A stretch of 51,938 bases of DNA from Sulfitobacter dubius (GCF_900113435.1 NZ_FOPG01000005.1:1-51938), one strand, 5' to 3'; shown: positions 42,111 to 50,471, counted from the first letter of the stretch. The notes: a model not told the origin generated them from the letters alone. Program-made: numbers and translations.

Positions 42111-42129
42111 CATAAAAAACTTTTTTATG
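42111..42129. promoter_or_regulatory. 19-bp A/T palindrome ahead of unknown gene
   Basis: CATAAAAAA (42111-42119), one C, and TTTTTTATG (42121-42129) form a perfect inverted repeat. The flanks TTCT and AGAA extend it by four pairs with one bulged base. It ends just before the ribosome-binding site of the unknown gene (start 42099), so it could be an operator or a leader hairpin. Confidence 0.45.
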
Positions 42130-42558
42130 AGAAGTATCCAGTAATTGGGTTATTCTTTGCTGGAACTCTCACAAACAGATATACATGAAGCTGTTTAAAG
42201 AATGATGAAAGTACGCGGAAAATAGAATAGGATATAAATTACATTCATTGCAATTAGCCGCCATGCAGAAGTATCAGACGTATTTCGTGGAAAGCATCAT
42301 CGGGCCAGAAATTGCTTTTGATCTCTCGAAAGATCGTCGGTTTGTGACGCTTTAGAATCCGCTGCATCTCCGCGACGAGGAACTTTGCCAGCCGTCAGCC
42401 CTCGATCTTTCATCGCTTCTGAAGTAATAGTCGCGTCTAAACCGCTCCCATACCGATTCCTCTCATTAGATAAACTACTGTTTTCTAACAAGAGTCGCAC
42501 TTGATGGTAGCGCGCGCCGCTACACAGAAAAATCGCATAAGGTTAATTATGTTATTAA
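42130..42558. other. 429-bp A/T-rich gap
   Basis: No gene, RNA or IS end recognised. The base composition is clearly more A/T-rich than the surrounding genes. A 67-codon minus-strand ORF (42297-42500) is rich in charged residues without a motif and is probably chance. Confidence 0.4.
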
Positions 42559-42963
42559 TTACGCGTACTGGGGAGGCGAAGCGTCGTAACCTAAAGCATA
42601 GCCCGCGCCGCCCACTGTCCGGATTGGCTCGCTACCGCCTTCGCGCGTCAGCGCTATGCGTAGCCGTACGATATGAACGTCGACCGTGCGCGTATCGACA
42701 AAGTTGTCGCGACCCCAGACGTGATCAAGCAGTCGATCGCGGATGAAGACCCGCCCGGGCTTTTCCGGCAACGTTGTCAGCAGCCGATACTCCGTTAGGC
42801 CTACCTTCAGTTCATTGCCCGCACGGCTCACGCGGTGCCGCTCCGGGTCGAGCTGGATATCGTCAAAGCTGAGCAGCGCGCCTGCGGCCGCTGGATGTGT
42901 CCGCCGCAACTGCGTGCGCACCCGCGCCATCAGCCCGGTCATTTTTTGACCAGTATTTACCAT
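42559..42963 (-). pseudogene. PhoB/OmpR-type DNA-binding domain, receiver lost
   Basis: Residues from about 8 on match the linker and winged helix of PhoB-type regulators: GLMARVRTQLRR, then HRVSRAGNELKVGLTEYRLL, VFIRDRLLDHVWGRDNFVDT and RTVDVHIVRLRIALTREGGS, ending in IRTVGGAGYALGYD. The receiver domain with its phospho-aspartate, about 120 residues, is missing. The match begins within 40 bp of the end of the SDR gene, so a deletion or recombination joined the two. The GTG that opens the frame overlaps the SDR stop. A receiver-less protein could bind DNA constitutively, but a gene remnant is likelier. Confidence 0.7.
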
Positions 42964-43709
42964 TTCAGATGCTCCCCCCCATCGGTGCAGACTAGTTGCC
43001 CGGTGACCGACGACGCATCAATGAAATAGCCTAAAGCTGCGGTGATATCTTCAAGGTTTACCCCCCGCTCCAAAACGGTGTCCCGGCGCTCTTGCGTAAA
43101 GACTTCTTCAGTCTGATGTTGGCCTTGCAAAGTCGGTCCAGGGCCTATGCCGTTCACTCGGATCGCCGGAGCCAATGCTTGGGCCGTCGTCCGCGTCATG
43201 GCCCAAAGGCCCATCTTGGCAATCGTATAACTCATGAACTCTGGCGTCAGGCTCAGCACGCGTTGGTCGATCATATTTACAATGAGCCCGGTGGCGCGCG
43301 GCTCGCCGCGTTCATCTGACGTGGCCTGCAGCTCCTGCGCCGCCATGGCTTGCGTCAGGATAAAGGGCGCGCGCAGGTTGCTGCCAATATGACGCTCCCA
43401 GCTTTCAGGGGTGGCCGAATAGATATCGTCCGCCTCAAATATTGAAGCGTTATTGACCAAACAGGTAATAGGACCTCCAAGCGCCACCACCGCGCGGGGA
43501 ATTAGGGCCTGTGTTTCAGCTTCATGGAGTAAATTGGCTTGCAATAGAGAAGCCCGCCGCCCCTGCGCTATAATGCTAGCGGCGGTTTCTTCCGCCGCCG
43601 CCCGTGAGGTGGCGTAATGCACGGCCACATCAAACCCGCGTCCCGCAAGGTAAAGCGCCATAGCGCGCCCAAGACGCTTTCCTGCGCCGGTCACCAGTGC
43701 TCGATGCAT
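42957..43709 (-). CDS. SDR oxidoreductase, pteridine reductase-like
   Basis: A 250-residue short-chain dehydrogenase. Cofactor motif VTGAGKRLGRAMALYLAGRG at residues 5-24, NNASIFEADD near 88, catalytic YTIAKMG (YxxxK) near 160, and VNGIGPGPTLQG. The run VNMIDQRVLSLTPEFMSYTI resembles the active-site region of FolM/PTR1-type pteridine reductases. Its gene follows folE2 by 98 bp on the same strand. A role in reducing a dihydropterin made downstream of GTP cyclohydrolase is a fair inference. No direct evidence of substrate. Confidence 0.82.
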   Translation of the reverse strand: MHRALVTGAGKRLGRAMALYLAGRGFDVAVHYATSRAAAEETAASIIAQGRRASLLQANLLHEAETQALIPRAVVALGGPITCLVNNASIFEADDIYSATPESWERHIGSNLRAPFILTQAMAAQELQATSDERGEPRATGLIVNMIDQRVLSLTPEFMSYTIAKMGLWAMTRTTAQALAPAIRVNGIGPGPTLQGQHQTEEVFTQERRDTVLERGVNLEDITAALGYFIDASSVTGQLVCTDGGEHLKW

Positions 43710-43807
43710 GGCGCCTCTCCTTAGATGATAAGTACATTTGGCTAAAACACATAAAGCGCGCGCAGCACCAGACCCCCAAAAACAGGCCCAGAGTTCACGC
43801 CCACGCC

Positions 43808-44899
43808 TCAGCCGACATGGAAAAGCGTATTGAACAGCTTCGGATCGAAACTTTGCGCCGCAAAGGTATCGCCTTGGATCAGTACGCTAATGGCATCATG
43901 ACTATGCAAGCTTTCTTGATGGCTCGCGACAATGCGGAAGTCCCCTACCCGCGCCTCCGCAAGAAGTTGTTCGCAAAAGAGCCGCGCCGCATCTTCGACG
44001 AAGATCGGGTTGGCCGCGTTCAGCTCAGCAAAAGCCTGTTCGTCTTCGCGTTTGACCATCACTTGGGTCTCTGTCGGCACCGCGCGGCGGCAGAGGTCAA
44101 TCAGGTCTTCAATCCAGAGGCACTTCTCTGCATCGATGACCTCCACCGAAATCCGCGCGACCGAGCGCTGTGAATGCGGCGTGGCCAGTTGGCCCCGGGT
44201 TGCGCGGGCATGTTCGCTCAACTCCAGCGAACAGGGACAGGTGCTGGAGTAAACATAGTCCAGATGGACTATTTTTTTGCGTTTTCCCTCCTGCTCCACA
44301 AATTCGAGCGCGAGGTCGTAATATTGGTAGCCGGTCAGCCTCGAGCGCAGGCTGGTGACCTGCATCGGGAAAGAAAACCGCATCTGGATCCGCGCATCAA
44401 GACTTTCCAGATCGGCCTTATAATCATTCAGAGCGGCTTCGATCACTTCAAAACTGAAAGTGGCTTCGGCATGGCAGTAGAAGCTGCGCATGATACGGGA
44501 CATGTTGATGCCCTTCTTCTTGGCATCAAGCGACACCGATCCGGTGACTGAGGTTTCAAGTTGCAAGTCACCCCCGCCGCGGCTGTGATAGCGGATTGGG
44601 AGGCGGAAATTCGAAATGCCCACATGCTGGATCAACTGCTGCGCGCCGCGGATCAGGCTGGTAGGGCCGTTTTGCAGATCAGGCAAGGTGGCTTTGTAAT
44701 TGTCGCCCACGGTGAAATCCGTTGGATAGATGCGGGTAAACGCAGGGTACCCCGCACCGGTCAACATCTGCACAACCGCAGGATCGAGAGCGGCGATCTC
44801 GGCCGGAGTGGCTTTCTGGCCCCAGGCATGTAGAGTGGCCAGCGCAGCTTTGGCCGCCTCCCGATCAGGAGTATCTGACGTCTCTGTCCCAATATTCAT
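43808..44899 (-). CDS. folE2: GTP cyclohydrolase FolE2 (type IB)
   Basis: A 363-residue COG1469-type GTP cyclohydrolase. Recognised by YPTDFTVGDNYKATLPDLQN, IQHVGISNFRLPIRYHSRGG, SLDAKKKGINMSRIMRSFYC, the metal cysteine in YSSTCPCSLELSEHARATRG, and SHQESLHSHDAISVL at the C-terminus. Known reaction: GTP to 7,8-dihydroneopterin triphosphate plus formate, the first step of folate and tetrahydropterin synthesis, with a metal-flexible enzyme often used under zinc shortage. I saw no zinc-repressor-like palindrome in the 238 bp upstream. It is followed by the pteridine reductase-like SDR. Confidence 0.95.
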   Translation of the reverse strand: MNIGTETSDTPDREAAKAALATLHAWGQKATPAEIAALDPAVVQMLTGAGYPAFTRIYPTDFTVGDNYKATLPDLQNGPTSLIRGAQQLIQHVGISNFRLPIRYHSRGGGDLQLETSVTGSVSLDAKKKGINMSRIMRSFYCHAEATFSFEVIEAALNDYKADLESLDARIQMRFSFPMQVTSLRSRLTGYQYYDLALEFVEQEGKRKKIVHLDYVYSSTCPCSLELSEHARATRGQLATPHSQRSVARISVEVIDAEKCLWIEDLIDLCRRAVPTETQVMVKREDEQAFAELNAANPIFVEDAARLFCEQLLAEARVGDFRIVASHQESLHSHDAISVLIQGDTFAAQSFDPKLFNTLFHVG

Positions 44900-45137
44900 A
44901 AGCGCCCCTTCGCACTGTCGGCCGCACGCTAAAGTAGTTTAAACAGCAACACCATGGCACACGCAGCAAGACGACATTTTGGATGTCCTCCTTCACCGAG
45001 AGGCTCAGATTAAGAGCCTTAGCGCTTGCCAATGTTTACAGAGCATGCAGACAGCCAATGCGATATCCCAGCCTGAATTGACTTGCCAAGTGTTTCCCAC
45101 CTAAATGCACAATTTATAGTAATATGCGAGGCGACAG

Positions 45138-45827
45138 GTGCCCCTTTTAAAAATCAACGATAAGCTTCTGCATTTTGTCCATATCCCCAAGACGGGTGGG
45201 TCGTGCATTACAAGCTATCTCCGGGCCAAGGGGCCGCTGGCTCTTTACAGTCGGGAGCCGGTAGAATGGTCTAAAACCACGCCCCAGCATATGGAAGCAG
45301 CAACGCAGCGCATGATCTTACCCTACGGGTTTTGTGATCATCGGTTCTGTATTCTGCGTGATCCGTTTGAGCGGTTGCTCAGCGAGTACCGCTACCGTGC
45401 GACCCGAATAAATCCCCCCGAGGCGCTGCCAGAGCACATCGTGCCCGGCGACACCCTGACCGTGGAGCTTGATTGGGGGAAAGAGTTTTGCGGTACTTTT
45501 GATGCGTGGGTTGCAAAGGTTTTTGCAGATCAGATTGATGATCCCTATCTGTCGGATAATCACATCCGACCTCAGGCGGAGTTTACCGGACCCGACGTAA
45601 AGATTTTCCTCTTTGAGGAAGGCCTAGAGCAGGTATTCCGTTGGGTTGACCATATCACTCAAACCGACCGTGCCATTGTGCCTCTCGACCGCAACAGTAG
45701 CGTGAAGTTCTCCATACAAATGCTTGAACAAACAAGAGAATCAATAGAATCATTCTACCAAGAAGACCTGCAGCTGATCCACCAAATTAAAGCAGCAAGG
45801 AGATCCGCGTTGCACGTTCCACACTGA
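45138..45827 (+). CDS. sulfotransferase family protein
   Basis: A 229-residue sulfotransferase of the Sulfotransfer_2 type. The 5'-phosphosulfate loop is FVHIPKTGGSCITSYL (residues about 12-27). The 3'-phosphate site is FCILRDPFERLLSEYRYR (about 70-87). Start is GTG 45138 with GAGG seven bases upstream. No signal peptide or membrane anchor, so it is likely cytoplasmic. Members transfer sulfate from PAPS to glycans or lipids. No glycosyltransferase or capsule gene is nearby, so the acceptor is unknown. Confidence 0.85.
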   Translation: MPLLKINDKLLHFVHIPKTGGSCITSYLRAKGPLALYSREPVEWSKTTPQHMEAATQRMILPYGFCDHRFCILRDPFERLLSEYRYRATRINPPEALPEHIVPGDTLTVELDWGKEFCGTFDAWVAKVFADQIDDPYLSDNHIRPQAEFTGPDVKIFLFEEGLEQVFRWVDHITQTDRAIVPLDRNSSVKFSIQMLEQTRESIESFYQEDLQLIHQIKAARRSALHVPH

Positions 45828-46161
45828 ATCTTAGGAGGCCATAAATGGCCTTACAGGGTTTCCTCGTGGTGAAGCGTTAGCCATCTCCCGCGCCATCCAA
45901 GGCACGCGCCCTGTCGCGCAGTTTCAGCGCAACACCTACTACAGGCCACCCGCATAGCTCTCATTCAAGTCCATGGCGGCGCCGCAAGGTAGCCCCCTGC
46001 TGGGGGCAAGCAAGATTAGGCAGGTACAGGATGGGCATTCAAAGCCTCAGTACATTACTGCAAAGCGGCATCAATTTTGGCAAATGCCTCAAAATTGCCA
46101 CCAATATCTGGTCGTTTTCTAACCGACATGCGATAGCAACAAAGACTACCAAGGATTGCTC
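45828..46161. other. 334-bp gap with GC hairpin
   Basis: No gene recognised. GCCCCC (45992-45997) pairs with GGGGGC (46002-46007) around TGCT, a compact tetraloop hairpin that could terminate transcription from the sulfotransferase; no T-run follows. The segment before ATG 46162 should hold the promoter of the signalling genes. Confidence 0.4.
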
Positions 46162-46635
46162 ATGCGACTGAAGAATTTTCTGAATGCCATCTTCGTGGCT
46201 GCCCTGCTCGCCCTTCCCACTCTGGGGGCCGCGCAAACAATCTTGACGGTTTCGACCCCTGAGCAATCCGTGACGTATACGCTGGAAGAACTGCTCGCGC
46301 TACCTCAGACCACCGTTGTGACCAAAAACGACTATGTGGATACCGCAGCCACGTTCCAAGGACCGCGTTTGCACGCTGTGCTGAAGCCCCTAAATGTAGG
46401 GCCTGATGCGACCCTAAAGATGGTCGCACTCAATGATTTCAGCTCAAATGTGCCAGCCGTAGATGCCTTCGATTACGATGTCATTCTGGCAGTCCTACGT
46501 GATGGTGAGCCGATGTCGGTTCGGGACAAAGGACCTATATGGGTCATTTATCCAATGGACGACCATGCGGAGCTTCGAGACGATTCTTTTAATGGCAGAC
46601 TAGTATGGCAGCTCAAAACCATAGCTGTCGAGTGA
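46162..46635 (+). CDS. periplasmic SUOX-like (molybdopterin oxidoreductase-fold) protein
   Basis: A 157-residue secreted protein from ATG 46162 (AAGGA six bases upstream). Signal peptide FLNAIFVAALLALPTLGAAQ, then a small domain like the molybdopterin-binding fold of sulfite oxidase: SVTYTLEELLALPQTTVVTK, FQGPRLHAVLKPL, GPIWVIYPMDDHAELRDD. The domain is too short to be an enzyme and lacks an obvious Moco-ligating cysteine. Small proteins of this kind accompany sensor kinases in related bacteria and may act as ligand-sensing partners. Its stop overlaps the kinase start by 4 bp (GTGA). Confidence 0.78.
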   Translation: MRLKNFLNAIFVAALLALPTLGAAQTILTVSTPEQSVTYTLEELLALPQTTVVTKNDYVDTAATFQGPRLHAVLKPLNVGPDATLKMVALNDFSSNVPAVDAFDYDVILAVLRDGEPMSVRDKGPIWVIYPMDDHAELRDDSFNGRLVWQLKTIAVE

Positions 46636-48023
46636 CTGATAAAAACAGAATCATTCGCGCGGTACTCCTCATAGTTTTTTTCGGTGCCGTGCTCTTTGGT
46701 ATCGGGGTCATCTATAAGCTGAGCGATAGGGTCGATAATATCCAGACCGCGGAACAAAGCGACCCGCTTTGGATCGGCTCACAGCTTCAGTTCGAAGTCC
46801 TCAGACTTGAGAAAGAACTTAGTGAAGTCGCGCTCGGCCTTAAACCGCCAACCAATGTGGCTTTGCGCTTTAACATCGCCTGGAGCCGGATCACAATCCT
46901 CCAAGAGGGTAAGCTTTCAGATCTCATCACGAGCTTTGGCATAGATCAAACAGTGCTTTCTGATCTTGAGGAGACCTTCCAGACCGTTGAGCCCGATATT
47001 GCTGAGTTCATATCACAAGAGCGGACAAATGACGCGGGCCGGCAAAAGGCCGCTGAGATTCTCGCAGAACTCGAAGGCTACGACATCGCTTTACGCAATC
47101 TGTTGGTGGCTCTTGCCCAGGCCAAAAACAGCACTCTATCAGAGTTCCGAACGGGTCTGCTGTCATTATCGCATGTCATCGCCTATCTCGGCACTACGCT
47201 TTTAATCCTTTTCGGGATCTTTGTTTCTCTGCTTCTGCTCGAACTTCGCGTCGCAAAGAAAAGGGAAAGGGAAATGCGCACTCTGGCTGAAGAAGCAACC
47301 TCAGCAGCACGCATGAAAATGAACTTCATGAGTGTGGTCAGCCACGAATTGCGCACGCCGTTGACGTCGCTGTTAGGCGGGTTGTCTTTGCTGAAAGCCA
47401 GGGTCGGCGACACAATGAAAGACCAGACCGCTCTTAAACTACTCGATGTCGCCGACCGCAACGGAAATCGGCTCCTTACACTCGTCAATGATATTTTGGA
47501 CGCCCAGGCATTAAGCGAAGGGAAAGTCTCCGTAAGACGCGAGACGGTGGACCTCAATGACGTGGTCACAACCGCGGTTGAGAACTGTCAAGTCTACGCA
47601 GGAAAACTGGGAGTCAGCTTCGCTGTCCACACACCCCAGGAACCCGCGATCACCCTTACTGACAGCGCACGGGTCACGCAAATCTTGAACAACCTGATCT
47701 CCAACGCCGCCAAATTCACCTCCGCCGGTGATGTGGTTGAAGTTCGCTTGACGCAGATCAGCGGCAGAGCGCGGATTGAGGTTACTGACCATGGGATCGG
47801 CATCCCCGCAGACTTGCAACCTGACATCTTCACCCCTTTTCATCAGATTAACCCTGGCACCACGGGCGCAAACAAAAGCAGTGGCCTGGGTTTGAGCATC
47901 ACCAAACAGTTGGTAGACCTGCTCGGCGGAAAGGTGGGGTTTACCTCCGTTGAGGGCGAAGGATCGGTGTTCTGGATTGAATTGACGTTGCACTTGCAAT
48001 CTCATCTGGCCGAGAGCGCATAA
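46632..48023 (+). CDS. membrane sensor histidine kinase
   Basis: A 463-residue kinase from GTG 46632 (4-bp overlap with the preceding gene; ATG 46605 is the alternative). First membrane helix IIRAVLLIVFFGAVLFGIGV, a periplasmic helical region of about 145 residues, second helix GTTLLILFGIFVSLLLLEL. Then a coiled coil and HisKA with FMSVVSHELRTPLTSLLGGL (histidine near residue 238). The ATPase domain has RVTQILNNLISNAAKFTSAG (N box), DHGIGIP and SSGLGLSITKQL (G boxes). No HAMP or PAS domain is obvious. The SUOX-like partner upstream is probably its periplasmic input. The cognate regulator is likely the one at 49138, now separated by IS debris. Confidence 0.92.
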   Translation: MTDKNRIIRAVLLIVFFGAVLFGIGVIYKLSDRVDNIQTAEQSDPLWIGSQLQFEVLRLEKELSEVALGLKPPTNVALRFNIAWSRITILQEGKLSDLITSFGIDQTVLSDLEETFQTVEPDIAEFISQERTNDAGRQKAAEILAELEGYDIALRNLLVALAQAKNSTLSEFRTGLLSLSHVIAYLGTTLLILFGIFVSLLLLELRVAKKREREMRTLAEEATSAARMKMNFMSVVSHELRTPLTSLLGGLSLLKARVGDTMKDQTALKLLDVADRNGNRLLTLVNDILDAQALSEGKVSVRRETVDLNDVVTTAVENCQVYAGKLGVSFAVHTPQEPAITLTDSARVTQILNNLISNAAKFTSAGDVVEVRLTQISGRARIEVTDHGIGIPADLQPDIFTPFHQINPGTTGANKSSGLGLSITKQLVDLLGGKVGFTSVEGEGSVFWIELTLHLQSHLAESA

Positions 48024-48039
48024 TTTTCTCCTACATTTC

Positions 48040-48156
48040 CTACCCCACTAAATTAAAGCATTGTCCGGCCGACGGATCGAAACCCACAATGTGGAAGGTG
48101 TCCTTGCCGATATCAATCCCGATCGACATCAGTTCATCAAAGTCTATATTCGCCAT
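48040..48156 (-). pseudogene. IS110-family transposase, N-terminal fragment
   Basis: Thirty-eight residues only, from ATG 48156: the DEDD motif start MSIGIDIGKDTFHIVGFDP, then a stop. The rest of the transposase is missing, and the IS6 mini-element lies 296 bp upstream on the other side. The AGGAGAAGT before the ATG is a normal ribosome-binding site for this family. A dead remnant just 17 bp past the kinase stop. The 295 bp up to 48451 probably include the former left end of this element. Confidence 0.75.
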
Positions 48157-48451
48157 GATACTTCTCCTATCTGCGGATGAAATAGGCTCAGCCTAACCTG
48201 CTGGATGAAGCAGCCGGTACATCCCATTAGCGGACATCGGACCAAACGTCACTCGCTGCACCGCAGCCTATTTTCGCCGATCTTTCTCTGAGGTTGCGCC
48301 GACGCTATTCGCGCGAAGGTAGGGAGCTTCAAGAATTTCGACTTCTGGCAATTTTTTGAGTTCGGCTTTTTCTAACCTTGCGTCGCAGCTTTGTTGAATT
48401 TAACAATTTCTCAAAAAAGTGATTGCACGGTTTTAAATATTACTTTCATGC

Positions 48452-48869
48452 GGGTCCGTTGCATTAACTGCCCGACCACCGCAAGTGTTCGCCTGTATCA
48501 GCCCCTGACCATCGTCACTGACAAGGCGCACAGCTACGCCAAGGTGATCGGCGAGATCAACGACCGGCTCGGGCCAGAGCACACAATCCGCCATGTCGAT
48601 CGCAAGTACCTGAACAACCGGATCGAGAGCGATCATGCTGCAACAAAACAGCGGCTGCGACCGATGCGTGGCTTCCAGACCATGGCTGGCGCCAAGGCCG
48701 CGCTCGCCGGGATCGAAACCTTCCGCACCATCCGCAAGGGTCAGTTCGAAAGCTGCAGGACCGGAGTTAAAAACGAGATCGACTTCGTCGCCAAACTCTT
48801 CCCGGAAGCCGCTTGATGATCGCAGTTCCTGCTTTTACTGCGCCGAAGCAGCGTTAATGCAACGGACCC
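48452..48869 (+). mobile_element. 418-bp internally deleted IS6-family element
   Basis: Both terminal repeats are present: GGGTCCGTTGCATTAAC (48452-48468) and its inverse GTTAATGCAACGGACCC (48853-48869), identical over 17 bp. Between them lies only the C-terminal part of the transposase, so about half of a normal 0.75-0.8 kb element is missing from just inside the left end. No 8-bp target duplication is seen (TTTCATGC and CCAGGCAT). The right 222 bp match the element at 1-222 at 217 positions. Confidence 0.85.
48454..48816 (+). pseudogene. IS6-family transposase, N-terminally deleted
   Basis: The reading frame runs through the left terminal repeat and joins the transposase at about LYQPLTIVTDKAHSYAKVIG, the second catalytic aspartate region. 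YLNNRIESDHAATKQRLRPM with the catalytic glutamate follows, and it ends in FVAKLFPEAA. The N-terminal helix-turn-helix and the first catalytic aspartate are gone, so it cannot be active by itself, but its ends could be acted on by an intact copy. Confidence 0.8.
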
Positions 48870-49137
48870 CCAGGCATTTCCAAAAGAGGAGCCTTCAGCC
48901 AAGATCTCATTTCTAAGCGCTTTGGCAGAGGACGTCATTAAATCGCCGCAATCCCATATACACTCTTTAGTATGTAATAATACCAAAGACTGTATAACGA
49001 GAATGGTAGTTTTTCAGAAATCGAGAACATAGCTTTGTCTGGCACGATCCCATTAGAGCCTTAAGGGCCCGCCGAGTACGGTCCACTTCACGAAATCTGA
49101 TCTAAGCCTGCCATATCAAGCTCAAAGGACCAAGCAC

Positions 49138-50115
49138 ATGAAGATCCTAGCTGTCGATGACAACCAATTCATCCGCGAGTTCTTGCCCGCGATCTTGAAA
49201 GACACCGATTTTTCAAATGTAACTGTTGCGGCTTCAGGCAAAGAAGCGCTTGCGATTATCGAAGCCACAACGCAACCCTTTGATTGCTTGCTACTGGACA
49301 TCGTGATGCCCTTCATGGATGGGATAACGCTATGCCGCAAAATTCGGGCGATCTCGAGCTACCGCACGACACCGATCATTATGCTGACCCTCAAATCTGA
49401 CGCGATATCAATTGAGAAAGCGTTTGCTGCCGGCGCCAATGACTATATCGTTAAGCCCTTTGAGGTTCGGGAAGTTGAACGGCGTCTGCGCGTAATCCAG
49501 CGCCTCTTGGACAGCTCGGAAGTGGCTCTGCGCCTTGATCCAAAATCAATGCTTTCAGGTGGCACCTTGGGGTTGCACGACTTCGAGCTCAAGGAACCGG
49601 TTCACGTCCTTGGCGTCCCTCAATTGGTCCCCCCTTTTTCGCTTGGTAATTACCTGTCGCAGCTTTCCCGCAAGCACTTACAAATCTGCCAGGTTTTCTG
49701 CGCACAAATCGAAGACGTCGAAGCCCTATACACTTATGCGAACAGCCGCGAATACGCTATGGCCATCGGCAACGTAGCAGCCGCAATCAGCACGGTCGTA
49801 GACTGCCCACAACTTCTCATGGCGCATTTTGGCGGGGGCACAATATTGAGCATCGTCACCGGTGACAGCCTGCCAGACTGGCCGCAAATAGAAGAGTTGG
49901 TCCTCGCGGATCTGCAGATCATGGGCCCATGGGGAGAGGAAGCGGATAAGGCGCCGATCACTGTTTCAATCGGCCGACCTGTGCGCCCAAATGCCAATCG
50001 AACACAGCGGGTTCGCAACACTTTCAACCGAGCGGTTGATAGGGCCGCGGGACGTCAAAACTCCAAGAACAACCTCTGGACTCCTCATACATCTGCGGTG
50101 TCATCTGCCCGTTGA
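49138..50115 (+). CDS. response regulator with degenerate GGDEF-like output domain
   Basis: A 325-residue protein. Receiver domain, residues 1-125: acidic pair D7/D8, phospho-acceptor D54 in CLLLDIVMPFMDG, T84, and K106 in YIVKPFEVRE. After a linker, residues about 180-305 resemble a GGDEF fold (CAQIEDVEALYTYANSREYA, then ITVSIGRPVRPNANRTQRVR). The signature position reads FGGGTILSIV at 231-240 where an active cyclase would have GGDEF. Diguanylate cyclase activity is therefore not expected; it may bind protein partners. It is the likely partner of the kinase at 46632, 1.1 kb upstream. Confidence 0.85.
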   Translation: MKILAVDDNQFIREFLPAILKDTDFSNVTVAASGKEALAIIEATTQPFDCLLLDIVMPFMDGITLCRKIRAISSYRTTPIIMLTLKSDAISIEKAFAAGANDYIVKPFEVREVERRLRVIQRLLDSSEVALRLDPKSMLSGGTLGLHDFELKEPVHVLGVPQLVPPFSLGNYLSQLSRKHLQICQVFCAQIEDVEALYTYANSREYAMAIGNVAAAISTVVDCPQLLMAHFGGGTILSIVTGDSLPDWPQIEELVLADLQIMGPWGEEADKAPITVSIGRPVRPNANRTQRVRNTFNRAVDRAAGRQNSKNNLWTPHTSAVSSAR

Positions 50116-50471
50116 TTTCCTGATAGAATAAGGAACGGTTTATCTGCTTTGGCCCCTTCTCGTTCATGCAGTGGGGCCAAGCTACTTTCCTCAGGCAAAG
50201 GATCTGTTGGTGCGCCAGGTATGTGGAGCCCTTGGAGGATATCCGCGCGCACCAAAGCAGCAATCCTAACAGCGCAGGCCCCTCCTAACATAAATGCGAA
50301 GAGCACGGCCCAGAGGCCCCCGCCCAGCAAATACACGAGAAATGCCGTGATGATCGCGCAGAGCAAACCAATAAGGACAATGCTCTTCGGGACTGGAACA
50401 AAAGACGTGCTAAAGGCGGAGAGCCTGCCACCTGATGCTGCGGATAATCCCTTCTCTTTCGCAGGCCTCAT
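50085..50471 (-). CDS. small membrane protein of unknown function
   Basis: A 128-residue protein with two adjacent hydrophobic segments (SIVLIGLLCAIITAFLVYLL and LWAVLFAFMLGGACAVRIAA) forming a hairpin. It has a basic N-terminus and a hydrophilic acidic tail. It converges with the response regulator gene and overlaps its end by 31 bp. I do not recognise it. Two clean membrane segments in one frame support translation, but the overlap leaves some doubt. Confidence 0.55.
   Translation of the reverse strand: MRPAKEKGLSAASGGRLSAFSTSFVPVPKSIVLIGLLCAIITAFLVYLLGGGLWAVLFAFMLGGACAVRIAALVRADILQGLHIPGAPTDPLPEESSLAPLHEREGAKADKPFLILSGNQRADDTADV

Noticed and set aside
42297..42500. 67-codon minus-strand ORF in A/T-rich DNA
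   Set aside because: No motif or start signal; composition looks random.
43932..44551. Long plus-strand ORFs opposite folE2
   Set aside because: They are antisense shadows of a strongly recognised gene and show no motifs or ribosome-binding site.
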